NCBI RefSeq assembly: GCF_011745365.1
Contig: NW_024468914.1
Coordinates: forward strand, 890,001-954,000
Origin: Cryphonectria parasitica EP155
Taxonomy: Eukaryota; Ascomycota; Sordariomycetes; Diaporthales; Cryphonectriaceae
DNA length: 64,000 nucleotides
Direction: 5' to 3'
The notes under the pieces are model-generated. The model made no database searches and had not been told where the DNA came from. It was given only the letters and a program-made list of their open reading frames with translations. This document shows, in pieces, positions 24,481-35,970 of the stretch (the stretch's first letter is position 1; each line of letters begins with the position of its first letter). The position numbers and the translations under genes are program-made.

Positions 24481-25166
24481 ACAGGTCTGTGTGAGAGATG
24501 TGAAACTATTACATATATTTCTCTGCAAATGTTAAATATACTTGAGTACACACAACTCTGAAAATACGAGACCAGGGAAGCTGTAGTAAACATGATGAGA
24601 GGCTATTTGTCCGCAAGACTGTATAGATTAATGTTGTTGATGTCAGTCTGCATCTCATTTGCTCCGTAGATTTCCCACTCCTTCGGCAGCCTCCGCCTGC
24701 AAAGTCGCACAATCCCTCGGGCTACAGACTTGCCCACGATATTCCTGCTCCAGGCTGATGGAGTCGTACGACAAAAGGACCCACGGTTATTGAAGCGAGT
24801 CAAACGATAAGGGATTGATATGTTGCCTTTTGCTTTCCCCTCCCATAGCGTAATTCGTGGGTGAGTATTGCGCCATCTCAGCCACGACCCCAAAAGCACC
24901 GAAGACGGGGCCGCGGTTTGTAATACATTCGTAAGAGACTTTGAATGAGAGTATAAACCAACGAGGAAAATTTACACTAGGCTATTTGTACCCATTTATG
25001 ACGCCTAGTTTCTCATTTTGCCCTAGGAAATAATAATATCATTAACAGACCCACGCCCCGACTTGATAGTCTTCGATTCATCACTAATTACGGGCCTTCT
25101 CTTGCCCAGCAAATATCTCACACGCTTCAGGCGTGCCTGTCTACTTTCTTCAGCAAGTCTCGAGTC
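24481..25166. other. Intergenic region, about 0.7 kb
   Basis: 3' flank of the permease gene and promoter of the FMO gene. Both point right, so this is a tandem arrangement. No gene supported. Confidence 0.5.
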
Positions 25167-26693
25167 ATGCCGTCCTCTATCAAGTCTGTCGCCGTCGTAG
25201 GAGCTGGCATCAGCGGCGTGTCAGCTGCTGCCCATCTCCTTCGACATGATTTCAAGGTGACCGTGTTTGAGCGGTCCGACGTTGCCGGCGGCGTCTGGCA
25301 TTTTGACCCCCGAAGAGACAAGGACCCTGAATATCCGCGCATAAAGTCAGAAATAGGTGGCAGTAGTAGTCCTGCAAGTACAGGCAACGAGACGAACGGC
25401 GAGGAGGATCGCAAAACACCAGAAGACATCGCTATTGCTCATGCACCGCCGGGACCGTGTTACGAGGGACTCATGAACAATGTCCCCACCACCATGATGA
25501 AGAGCACTCTCCTCAAGTGGCCAGAAGGAACACCCGAACATGTCACACACCATGAGATTGAGACGTACGTGCAGACGCTTGCCCTTGAGACGGGTGTGCA
25601 AGGTGTGACGCTGTACAACACGCGCGTCGAGGAAGCTGTCAAGAACCCCAAGACCGGCGGATGGGATCTACGGAGCAGAACCCTCCTCAGGAATGAGGAC
25701 GGTTCAATTTCATTTGAGGACAAAGACTGGGTATTTGATGCTGTGGTTGTGGCATCAGGGCACTACCATGTCCCTCTGATCCCAAGCGTCCCAGGATTGG
25801 CTGAATGGAAGCAGAAGTTTCCAGACAGGGTCATGCATTCCAAGAGCTACCGCTATCCGGCCGAGTTCAAGGACCAGAACCTCCTCCTTGTCGGTGCTGG
25901 CGTGTCGTCGCTTGACATCGCAAAGGAGCTGGAGAAGGTGGCAAACAAGACCTACCAATCAGCGCGTGGCGGTATATTCGACCTCGACGCCTCTCTCCTC
26001 CCGTCCAACTCGGAAAGAGTAGCAGGCCTCCAGTCCTTCGAGCTGGACGAGGGGAAAAGCCTCGAGGACGAGCCTGGTGTGCCGATACCAGGCACAGTAC
26101 GCCTGACAGACGGGCGAATCCTTAGCGACATCCACCAGGTCATCATCGCGTCGGGGTACCAGACCACATACCCCTTTCTAAAGGGCCTTGAGTCGGACAC
26201 GATTCCTGTCGAGGAGGCTGACGAGACAATCCTGATCACGGCGGATAAGTGTGTCACGCACAACCTGCACAAGGACATCTTCTATATCCCGGACCCGACC
26301 CTGTCCTTCGTGGGTGTGCCTTACTACACCTCAACCTTCTCCATGTTCGACTTCCAGGCCGAGGTGGTGGCGCGAGTGTACGCTGGTATGGCAGAGCTAC
26401 CGAGCAGAGAGGAGATGAAAGAAGAGCACGCGGCCAGGAAGGCAAAAGGAGTAAAGGGTAAAGCCTTCCACAGCCTGCTGCAGAATCAGGTACCGTATAT
26501 GAATGAGGTCTTGGAGTGGGTGAACCAAGGCGTGGAGGAGAGGGGCTTGGATAGGATGAGAGGGGTCGATGAGGATTGGTATGAAGCACTGGAGGACTTC
26601 AAGGCCAAGTCACGGAGGTTGTTGCCCGAGGGCTCGGCGCAGGTTCAGCAGCCCATCGCTAGCAAGTACTACAAGACAGAGTCAGACGCATAG
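25167..26693 (+). CDS. Flavin-containing monooxygenase (FMO-like)
   Basis: Single exon, 508 aa. The FAD-binding Rossmann motif is GAGISGVSAA (about residues 12-21), followed by the acidic end of strand 2 (VFERSDVAGGVW). The second, NADPH-binding, motif is LLVGAGVSSLDIA, preceded by an FMO-type segment VMHSKSYRYP; the ATG-like motif reads IIASGYQTTYPF. Such enzymes hydroxylate soft nucleophiles (N, S) with NADPH and O2, or act as Baeyer-Villiger-like oxygenases. It is next to a permease and near a TauD-like dioxygenase, which fits oxidation of an organosulfur or organonitrogen compound; that role is inferred from context. Confidence 0.9.
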   Translation: MPSSIKSVAVVGAGISGVSAAAHLLRHDFKVTVFERSDVAGGVWHFDPRRDKDPEYPRIKSEIGGSSSPASTGNETNGEEDRKTPEDIAIAHAPPGPCYEGLMNNVPTTMMKSTLLKWPEGTPEHVTHHEIETYVQTLALETGVQGVTLYNTRVEEAVKNPKTGGWDLRSRTLLRNEDGSISFEDKDWVFDAVVVASGHYHVPLIPSVPGLAEWKQKFPDRVMHSKSYRYPAEFKDQNLLLVGAGVSSLDIAKELEKVANKTYQSARGGIFDLDASLLPSNSERVAGLQSFELDEGKSLEDEPGVPIPGTVRLTDGRILSDIHQVIIASGYQTTYPFLKGLESDTIPVEEADETILITADKCVTHNLHKDIFYIPDPTLSFVGVPYYTSTFSMFDFQAEVVARVYAGMAELPSREEMKEEHAARKAKGVKGKAFHSLLQNQVPYMNEVLEWVNQGVEERGLDRMRGVDEDWYEALEDFKAKSRRLLPEGSAQVQQPIASKYYKTESDA

Positions 26694-26882
26694 ATAGGAA
26701 ACGAGATATGATTAGATGATTAGAATCAGATCATGGCCTGAGAGGAAGCTTCTTTTCTTTTGTTTTCTTCTCACAACTTAGTAGCAGGGACAAGCGTTGG
26801 TTCTTGGCAATGCATCCAATATTACATTCATATTCTCAATTTATATCATCACACGATCAAATTATAGCACATTGCTAAGAAT

Positions 26883-28752
26883 CTAGTGTCGCCTCACGAC
26901 TCTAGGCTTCTTCTTCTCCGTGTAATACTCGTCGACCCAGGTCACAATCTGTGCCACCTCATTGTCGATCACTTCCTGCACACCAGCATTGACCAGGCCG
27001 TTGTCAATCAGCATGTCGCTGCAGTGGATGCCAGAGGGAATAACCTGGATAGGCGCTGTGGCAGTGCCCTGGAACGGACCACCGGGCTTGTAGTCGCTGG
27101 AGACGGTCGAGTCCTTCCAAGGATCGTACTGGCCATTGGTCCAGATAAGCCTGGTGGTGTTGCCAGCCGTGTCCCAGCCGCCGGTGTACGCGTTGGTATC
27201 GGCAACGGTCTTGTTGTCAGGGTCAAAGGTTCCTGGAGGGGGGAACAGGAGCGAGCATTGGCGCTGCCAGTATTCTCCAGAGACAAGGCGGGAGACGATG
27301 GTGGAGACGTTCCCTGGGGCACCATCTTGCCAGTAGGCAAAGCTAAAGAAAGTGTATCTGTCAGAATCATGCACACAAAAGTCTGAAAACATGGAACACA
27401 AATATGTATAGGGTTCGACTTACGGCTGGTTGCAAAGGAACCAGTTCCACTGAAGGTTGTAGATGTTGTCCACGCTCCTGTCAGTGAAGAACGGGCTGCT
27501 GGCGTTGTACGTGTCGAAGCAGCCAACATCCCACTCGTCAGTCCAAACATCATAGCCGTAAGAGGCACAGGCTGTTATTTTGTTGTCTTGTGAGCTTGGG
27601 CCAACCTTTGAAACAAAATCATGAGTCTCCGGGCGGGAAGATATAACTTACCACCGTCCACAATGTAGTTCTTGATGAACGCAGCATAGCCGTCAAGCGC
27701 CTTCTCAAGACCAACGCCCTCGGCACCGGGAACAGTAGTGGAGTCAGGGAAATAGTACCCAACGTTCTCGACAGAGTCGCAGAAAAGGTAGAAGGGGCTG
27801 TAGCCCGAGTAGAACTGAATCTCCTGCCACTCCCAAGGGCCGTACTCGAGGACGGCAGCAAAGTCGTCGTTGTGCTCGAGATCCTCAAGGGCGAACTTGG
27901 CCTTCAGGCTCTGGATGGCAGCCGTGTCGTTGCTCGTAAGAACCGAGTCAACGTAGGCAATGACGCTCTGCACGTCTGCGCTGCAGTTGGCGGGCATGCC
28001 AGCCTGCACAGGCTTGAAGTATTGATACTGTTGAAGTGTTAGCGACATGGTTCAAACCCCCTCAAGAATCACCAGTTTTTTGAAAGACTTACAAAGTCCC
28101 AGATGGTCTCGACGACGGCACTGGTCGCATAGTATGCCCAGTACGTGCCCGGATCGACAGCCTCGACCCAGCCAGTCAGAGCACCCGAGTAACTTCCACC
28201 AGCCATGACCCAAGGAGCATTCGAAGCCAGACTGGAGCCGGTGGGGTCAAAGGGCAGATCAATGTTGTTGGCTAGGTACGTGGTGTCCTTGATGGCCTGC
28301 TCCAGCGTCAGGTAGGTGAAGTTCTCGGTCGTGAGCCAGGTGTACGGGCTCGACTCGCCCCAGTAGCGGTGCTCCATCATGACGACGGCGCCTCCAAGCT
28401 CCTGGGCGAACACGCCTGTGATGGTCTCGTTGGTGAGATAACCCGTGTACTCGTCGGCCTCGATCTCGCCAGGCGTGAAGAAGACGACAGGCGCGCCGGG
28501 ACCCGTCCAGTACTCAGAGCTCCACCAGAAACGCTGGCTGAAGGTGCCCTTGCTGGGGTCATTGTGGTCGAGCAGCTGCTCAAAGGTGCCCTGGCCGACG
28601 GTGGTGGTGTTGTCCCGCTTCTTGAGACTGCCCGTGCTGAATCGCTCGTCGACCCGCTTGGGTGGCAGAGGCTTGGGTGGTCCTGGGGCTCTGTTCAGGG
28701 CAGCCAGAGTGCTGCCGGCCAGGAGCAGCGGGCTGAGGAGGACGGACTTCAT
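26883..28752 (-). CDS. Secreted serine carboxypeptidase, peptidase family S28 (prolyl-type)
   Basis: Four exons: 28093..28752, 27652..28027, 27424..27571, 26883..27342, giving 547 aa. A signal peptide (MKSVLLSPLLLAGSTLAA) and a pro-region ending near KKR (44-46) precede the mature enzyme. The nucleophile Ser187 lies in GGSYSG; the likely acid is in NGQYDPWKDS and the His in PSGIHCSDM. MMEHRYWGESSPY is a strong family signature. Multiple N-x-S/T sites fit a secreted glycoprotein. S28 enzymes cut after proline, as exo- or endopeptidases, and help digest proline-rich protein outside the cell. The start was chosen for the clean signal peptide. Confidence 0.93.
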
Positions 28753-31164
28753 CTTGACAAGACCTCTCGTCGTGCTGCTGTCGTCAACGTCGGTGAAAGG
28801 GAGGAGTTTGACGAGGGAACGACAACACAAGAGGAAGAGAAAGGAGAACAAGAGAGAGCAAGACCCAGAGGGCCGAGGGTGGACTTATAAACAATACAGT
28901 CGCGTCTTCATCTTCATTACCCAAGCTCCTTGACCTCGAGGCCCCCCCACTTGTACGAATATGAACCTTACCAACAGCACTATGGTAATTCTGATACTAC
29001 CTTAGACGGAAACATCTCTTTAGGATATACTTGCATTGCCTTCCCATTCAGGTGTGGGTCAAGAATGCAGTCCACACGCTAAGAGGACCCATAACAGCAG
29101 GCGAATCTTCCATGGTGGTGTGTGTTGGCGGTGCAAGCCGTGGCTCGTTTGCCTCGAAGTGTGGAAACGAAGAACCAGAGCCAAAGAAAGGAGGCCTTCT
29201 AGCACGCTTCTCCCGCATACTGCAGGTAGATGATCGTCTCTGCAGCGGACCGTCGTCTTTTGTCTGACCCCTCTGAGCTGAGCCCCCTCCCCTCCCCTCC
29301 TCCGGGTGCTCGGACTACGGCATGGACGATTCATCTGCATGGCCCACAATTCTCGAGCGAGAGAATGCATGTGCATGTGCCGGGCCGTTGAGGGCTTGCG
29401 TACCAGCTAGCACGACAGCGCTACTATTGCATATATCTATTGTCTTTTAAGTTATCGCTGCAGGAGACGGGAAAGCATTCCGAAGATGTGCATGGAGAAT
29501 GTTACAACGCCTTCATAGATGCTTGTCAGTGTTATTTCTTGTCTTCTTTTCTTCCGCGCAGAACCCATAATTAATTTGCACGGGCGATAGGCGGCACAAC
29601 AGAGATATCAATCTGGTGGTGAAGTAGAAATGTCGCGCTCAATTCCTTGTTTGGCGGAGGTGTTCCGGAGACGTTCGGCTAGGATGGTCAACCACCTTCC
29701 TAAATGAGCCTTGCTGGTCCCACCGCAAGAATACGACGAAATGATCGACGGACATCCCAGAAGGTTCCGGAGCAGGGAAAATTGCTTATCGAGGCGTGCA
29801 TCTCACGTAGCACAGAAGATCTTTGGAAATTGAAGGTTGCACGGCGACTCTTACTCTTGATAGGTTCGTCCTCCCTGGTACCTGGCCAGGATGTTCTAAA
29901 ATGAAGGGGCTTAGATGTGAAGAGCAATGACAGAGGCTTGATCGTGAGACCATTTTTAAGGTTCTCCCCGCGGGTAGTCACGTGGGTCCTTTTTCGAAAG
30001 GGGGCCAAGACTTGGCTTGCCCGTCTAGACTATGTGGGGATAATATGTTCTTTGGATGGATGAAGAGGGCCAATGCGTGGGTCCCGTCTGATAACCAAGG
30101 AACTTGATCAACAGCTCTAGGGGTTATTGCGCCGGGTCGCCGTGCAGTGGTGGCGTTGTTTCTAGATAACACTAGTGGGGTGCAGCTGGAAGGTGACATT
30201 GCATTCAGTTGCATTGCTTCCCGTCACGTACCAATTATTATGTGGTAACGTTAATGTATTATTGACTCCAAGAAGGTTCATGGCTTGGGAAACGGCAGTG
30301 TGCCATAGTACAAGGCATGAAGTGCCATTGTACTGCAGTACGCTATGGAGATAATACTCCTGAGGTCCTCCTCTCTTCTTGGCAGTGGTCAGCAACAATT
30401 TCTTCCATGTTGAGCTGAGCAGAGTGGCTTAGATGAAGATTTGTGGAGCGGCTTGATTGTAGAGGAGGAAAGCATTGTTGATTGTCAGCTAGGCGGAAGA
30501 TGCTTCAATGGCACACATTCCTCTGAGCAATAATCTGACTAAGATACTTGGGTATTTGATTGAGAGGGGTTCCAAGTGAGTCCCTGGAAGTTGAGTAACC
30601 GACCTGCTACAACATCGAGACATAGATTACTCAATCGCTCGAGGGTTGAACAATTGGATATGAAGACCCCTCTTGCCTACAAGGACTAGGAAGAGTGAGG
30701 AAGATCTAGGCACGATTCTACGAATACTGTGAATGTGTTGAACAGCGGCAACTGATCATCTAATTAGATGTATATATATATAGTCGAAAACATGAATGCC
30801 AAACAAAGATTCCAAAGTAACCTGTTTCAGCATATACAATCACTACAATTGCTACTAGTCACTAAATGAGATGAGTTCATTGACCCAAGGAAAAGACGTC
30901 GTCATCTGTCCACAAGAAGAAAAGCCATCAGAATCTTCTACAGACCATCTTCAATTTTTCAATTTCCCTTCAAAGACAAGCAAATGTTGGTGTTGAGTCA
31001 CTGTTTCTTGTCAATCATTCATTCCTTTAATCAATGGATAAATATTGCATACCACTCTTTTAACCAACTCCAATGGATCAAGTGGCATCTCCTTGGGTCC
31101 TTGCACCAACTTTATCAGCACCAAGAATCTCTCCCCTCAGCTTTATTGTTCTCTTTCCTTGACA
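28753..31164. other. Intergenic region, about 2.4 kb
   Basis: The longest gene-free stretch in the window. Frames are short and interrupted. A TATA run lies at about 30768-30782, followed by AT-rich sequence before the Cys/His-rich protein gene. No transposon or RNA gene could be recognised. Confidence 0.5.
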
Positions 31165-31713
31165 ATGAACTCTTGGTTCTCTCAAGCCGTTGTCGTACCG
31201 ACCACAGGCACCAGCCTGACCTTCGAGTGCGGACACTGCCACAGAATCGTTTGCAACGAAACCTGCCTCGCTGGACATCGTGATCGATATCACTGCCACA
31301 ACTCGAGATGCGTATACCACCGTCCAACTCAGCCACAATATGCAGCCTCGCCCGTGCCTTCTCAACACGACAACAACAACGCTGCCCTAGACTCAGCAGG
31401 TACATACCGCACCACAGCAGAGCCACTTCCTGCGTCGACTACCTTGGGCGAGACGACCGACATGCCTGAAGAAGGCAACCTGGTCATCCACGAGACGATC
31501 ACACGTGAATACTGCAGGGAGGAGGACCCAGTGCCGATCAATGCCAGCCAGCACAGGACTTCTGGGCACGCAGATCGAGGCAGCTCTCATCGGACTGAGC
31601 ACGGACAGGAAGTGGCTGCGTCCCTGCCGCCTCTTCCAGTCGACGTCACTGATGCGGAGATTGTGGCGCAGGAGAGACTGCTCGCTGAGTACCAGCGGCG
31701 TGCTCACCAATAG
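31165..31713 (+). CDS. Small Cys/His-rich putative zinc-binding protein, unrecognised
   Basis: Single exon, 182 aa from the ATG beginning MNSWFSQAVVVP. The frame is open upstream, but that part looks like leader sequence. The first 55 residues hold a dense Cys/His cluster (FECGHCHRIVCNETC, then GHRDRYHCHNSRCVYH) able to bind one or two zinc ions. The rest is polar and low in hydrophobics, with a final helix-like stretch DAEIVAQERLLAEYQRR. I do not recognise the family. It is convergent with a CHY zinc-finger gene, another Cys-rich protein, but no sequence link between them is evident. Confidence 0.6.
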   Translation: MNSWFSQAVVVPTTGTSLTFECGHCHRIVCNETCLAGHRDRYHCHNSRCVYHRPTQPQYAASPVPSQHDNNNAALDSAGTYRTTAEPLPASTTLGETTDMPEEGNLVIHETITREYCREEDPVPINASQHRTSGHADRGSSHRTEHGQEVAASLPPLPVDVTDAEIVAQERLLAEYQRRAHQ

Positions 31714-32191
31714 AGCAACACATGGTGTCTATGTGTGCCTTTCCCCCAGAAAGTAGCTTCCGTGACGGAGTGGTGGACAGTACCCGATAGTGACACGAGG
31801 AGAGGATCTGCAGACAGACAGGATCAGAAGGAGAGTCCGATGCTCCCAAAGATTCCCCAGGAAGCTTATTCACTGCTGACCTTGCTGTATGTGGAATGTG
31901 GTAGGGAATGTGGCCTTCATCAATTATGCCTTGGCCTCCACCTTTTCATTTGATGCCTGGTGGTGGAGGGTAAATACCTGCTGTCAGCATGTTCTGTCCA
32001 AAGTCGTTAATTAAGCATAATAACAAGCGAGAGCTCACAAATCATGACCAGGATTCGAGGTCTTGGCTGGTCGCCTCCGCTCTTCCTTCTCATGCACGTC
32101 CCCCTCTCTCCCTCTCTCCCTCCCTCTCTCTCTGTGTCCACCTCCGCTTACAGATCTTCCCTTTCCTTTTCCTTTTCCATCACATGTTTTG
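31714..32191. other. Convergent intergenic region with CT-rich tract
   Basis: 3' flanks of two convergent genes. A strongly pyrimidine-rich stretch (CCCTCTCTCC repeats) lies at about 32098-32140. No gene supported. Confidence 0.55.
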
Positions 32192-32524
32192 TCATGTCTC
32201 AAAGTATAAATCATAATGCCTAGCACACCCTGGATTAAACCCCGCTCCGCAGCCGGGGCAAGTGTTCCCACAGCCAAGGTACTCCGCCACCGTCAGCTCG
32301 CGCCTGCAGTTCCCGCAGAGCACCGCAGGCGTGTCGCGCTCGTCTCGGGCCCACACCTGGGCGCTGTGGCCGGCCACCGCCTCGTGGCAGCTGATACAGG
32401 CGTAGTACTCGCCGCAGCACTTGTGTCTGATGGCGATGATGTCGAGGTCGGAATTCCAGTGGGCGCACTGGGTGCGGTCGGTGACGTTGAGGCCGTGGAC
32501 TTTTGGGGTAGGGTTTTCTGGCAT
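32192..32524 (-). CDS. CHY zinc-finger protein (Hot13-like)
   Basis: Single exon, 110 aa. The pattern is that of a CHY-type zinc finger: DRTQCAHW, IRHKCCGEYYACISCHE, then LCGNCRRELTVAEYL and CGNTCPGCGAGFNPGC with a closing H. Short single-domain fungal members include Hot13, a factor of the mitochondrial intermembrane space that keeps the Mia40 oxidoreductase free of zinc; a cytosolic role is also possible. The length matches that family. No clear mitochondrial targeting sequence is present, which is normal for intermembrane-space proteins of this kind. Confidence 0.85.
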   Translation of the reverse strand: MPENPTPKVHGLNVTDRTQCAHWNSDLDIIAIRHKCCGEYYACISCHEAVAGHSAQVWARDERDTPAVLCGNCRRELTVAEYLGCGNTCPGCGAGFNPGCARHYDLYFET

Positions 32525-32979
32525 GATGGATTGAGGATGGTGTGTTGAAGGAGGAAGCTATGATGGGAAAGGCAGAATCTTGTGGTGTTGTCTGTGGGCT
32601 TTTGCTGTGTATATGAGATGAGATGTTTGCGACTATTTACACGAATTTTGTTCAAAGCTTTGTTTCTAGACGACTTGTTCGTTGCGGATATCCCTCAACC
32701 CTAACCCTACCAATTGTCGTGAAACGCTGAAATCTTGTAACTATGTGATGAATATCAAGGAATGACTTCATGGATTATGAGAAGGATACCGATTCTACAA
32801 GCAATAGTCATACGCAATGGCCCAAAGGTTGAGTCAATAGGCAGGGATCCAACTGAGATCTATATTTGATTCATGATACTCTTCATAATATCCTGTCTCA
32901 AGCGGCCCAGAACTCACCTAGCCCCTGTCAAACCCGTTATTCGCCGAGAAAACAGATTGTGACTATCAATTGATAACAC
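32525..32979. other. Intergenic region, promoter of the CHY gene
   Basis: About 450 nt between the start of the CHY gene and the 3' end of the second amidase gene. It contains a telomere-like repeat element described separately. Confidence 0.5.
32692..32711. promoter_or_regulatory. Telo-box-like element upstream of the CHY gene
   Basis: The strand reads AACCCTAACCCTA within this stretch, matching the telomere-type repeat used as a promoter element (telo box) in many eukaryotes. It lies about 170 nt upstream of the CHY gene ATG. Function is inferred only from resemblance. Confidence 0.35.
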
Positions 32980-34796
32980 TTACGAGATACCCAGAGTATC
33001 TTTCATGGCTGCAATGGCAGAAAATAGCTCATTGTCATGATACTTCCGCGCCACAATCTGCAGACACACAGGAGCCCCCTCAAAGTCGCCCTCCTCCCAG
33101 AGCTTCCGCACATGTGCGTCCTCGTCGCCGAGCACTGTGCCAGAAGAGGAAGACCCGTGTTGCGCCTCCTCTTCGCTCTTGGCTAGTGCCTTGATTGGCG
33201 TTGGAAACACAAACCCAGGACAGTCAACATAGTTCCAGAAGGCGGTGTAGTTCCAGTAGAGCGCCGTGTCGTGCGCAGAGGCCGGGCCGACGAACACAGG
33301 ACACACCACCACGTCGACGTCCTGCTCGGTCCAGTGCTCTGCGAACTGGGTACGAAGATCGTCGCGCTCGAGGCGCATCTTGAACATGTCTTCCCATGAA
33401 TAGGCTGGGCCCTCGGCGTCCTGGATGATCCACTGGGCTTTTATGATTTTAATGCATTACTTCATCAGCATGTATTGTTTTCTCCATCTCTCCTGAGAGG
33501 AAAAACCAATGATCAATATCGTAATAAGGGACTGGACTTACTCAGTTTCTCCATGGGTTCTCCCGTCTTGGCCACGGCGGCCTTTATGCCCTCTCCGCCG
33601 TCAGGCCAGTATGCGCGACGAATGTTCTTAATAGCATCTGCGACGCGATAAGGGACAAAAGGCTTCAGCTCGAACCCGTCGGAGGAGCCAGAGAGTTTAG
33701 ACCTCGCCCACTCGAGGGCCCGCACCACGGGCGGCTGGGGCTGAATCACACCGTCGTTCATCATGAACCCAATCTTTAGAGGTTTTTGTCGACTTGATGC
33801 TCCAGCTCCTCCATCTGCACTCAGCCCTCTCCAGGGCAACGGCACAAGGCTCGGGTCCTTAAGAAAGGGCTTCTCACCGAGCACAGCGCCCATCCACAAG
33901 TCCAAGTCCCTCGCCGACACCGCCATGGGCCCACACGTCGCCAGAATTGTCAGCTCCGCAGGGACGCCGCCAGAATGATTCAACCCGCGCATCGGCAGCA
34001 GCCTGGTCGTAGGCTTGAACCCATACACCCCACAGAACCCAGCAGGGCCCCGAATGCTGCCTCCAATATCCGTACCCACGCCCAGCACCGAGCCACGCAG
34101 CGCAAGCAGCGCCGCCTCTCCTCCTGAAGACCCTCCCGCCGACAGGTGCACGTTGTGCGGGTTCAGGGTGCGGCCGTACGGGCTGACGGTCTCGAGGTGC
34201 ATGATGGCCTGCGGCTGGTTCGTCTTGCAGTAGAAGACGGCACCGAGCCTGCGCAGGATGGAGACGATGTGGCTGTCTTCTGTGTCGAGCCTGCGCGAGC
34301 CCAGGTAGCCGTCGGCAGACCAGTGGCCTGCCATCTGCAGGTGCTCCTTGATGCTCACCGGCACGCCGTGCAGGGGGCCCACCACGGTTCCCGTGCGCGC
34401 GAGGTGCTCGTCCAGGGCGCGCGCCTGGGCCAAGGCTTCGTCTAGGAACCACTCCGTCAGGCAACATGTCAGCTGGTGCGCGATGATGGCGCGCTTGGCG
34501 AAGGCGGTGGTCACGGCGACGGAGGTGAGCTGGCCCGTGCGGATTGCCTGGGCGAGCGAGGTGGCGTCGTGGGTTTCTGTGATGGCGAGCTCGTCGGCGG
34601 TGAGGAGGCCGCAGTCGCGCGGGATCGAGGTCACGTCCTTGGGCGGGTTGTCGATGATGGCAGAGGGGAGGAGGAGGTTCTTGGGCACCTTGTTGGCGAA
34701 CTGCTCAAGGACGATGTTGTCGACGAGGGATTCATACTCGGGTGTGCCTTTGGCCACCGGCACCGTCTGGACGATGGGGAAGACTCTGGGTGGCAT
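32980..34796 (-). CDS. Amidase-signature family hydrolase, second copy type
   Basis: Two exons, 33542..34796 and 32980..33437, over a 104-nt intron, giving 570 aa. Triad residues are visible: Lys150 in PVSIKEH, GGSSGG at 221-226 and Ser247 in GTDIGGSIR. The start chosen is MPPRVFPIVQ, which fits the usual length; the frame stays open another 122 codons upstream but that part shows no domain. It hydrolyses an amide of unknown identity. It is related to the amidase at 14298..16325 but clearly diverged, with different intron positions, so the pair is not a recent duplication. Confidence 0.9.
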
Positions 34797-35935
34797 GTTG
34801 TTTGTAGAAGAAGAGTGGTCCAAAGAGAAGTCCTCGCTGTAATTTGAGTGAGTGGTACTATTGTTGAGTGAACCCTGAGTCTGAGAGCGTACCTCGAGAT
34901 ATTTGTCAACAATGATACCCGGCTTGATATGATTGAGTAGAAATAAACACTCCCAGCAACCTTGAAAGAAGCAGATCGAAGATTTCGCCAGTCTGTATAA
35001 TTGCCGGGTGGTGGAACACGACCAAGGTGGCACAAATGAGTGAGATACGTGATGAATTACTAATGAGGAGATGGGCACGATAAATGACAGATAAAGTTGT
35101 AGCCGTAGATCTCTCGTTATTTGCCCAGATAGGACGATACTGATAAGGAGTTTGTCCACCAAGGCGCGCTAATCAGTAGGTCGAACTACCATGCTGGTGT
35201 TACACTACATGTAGACCTGTTCATAGAGACAGAGTAATTCAAATTCAAAATCTAGAAGGCTGTATTTATATTCCGTCTCATCATAAAGTATATGCTCTCC
35301 ACGACTGTTGACGAAAAGGACATGAGAGACGGTTTGATTTTCCGGGTCCTTGTGACCTGAGCTCCGCTCTCACTGTCCGTGCATGCTAGGCTGCCAACAT
35401 TGTTGGTTGACTAATTGTCTCGACGCTGAGTAATTGACATGAGAAGAGAATAATTGCTACAAAGCAATATCCTTGATCAATATGAGGCGGTGATTAATTT
35501 GTTGATCATTTTCAGGATGACGTTGGAGGCGGTGAGCTTGGAGTTGCAAATCGGCATTTCGAAACCGCGCAGCAAGTACACTAATACTTGAGTAGACATG
35601 AGATATGAAGCTGGGACAGCAGTAATCGGAGAAATAACACTGAAAACGTACTATGAAGATTATTTCAGACGCTTCTGTCCATCAGGAGATACCGTAGAGC
35701 TTATATGAGCAAACCTACTCCAGTCCCAGGAGTCATTTGTTACGACGCCCTCTCGACTGACTGACACCTTATTGCCTCTTAAACTTGTTGACAGACTACA
35801 AATTGCTTCATAGACGTTCATCTTAAGGGAGAGCCCCGACAATTTTCAACGTTTACAGCTTTGCGCCACCTCACGGCGGCGAATCAGAGATCATGATGTA
35901 AAGCCAAAAGACCTAGACTGTTCTCATATGTATAC

Positions 35936-35970
<35 letters not shown>

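Noticed and set aside
34797..35162. Upstream extension of the second amidase by 122 residues
   Set aside because: The frame is open, but the extra part has no domain or signal, and the ATG at 34796 matches the usual family N-terminus.
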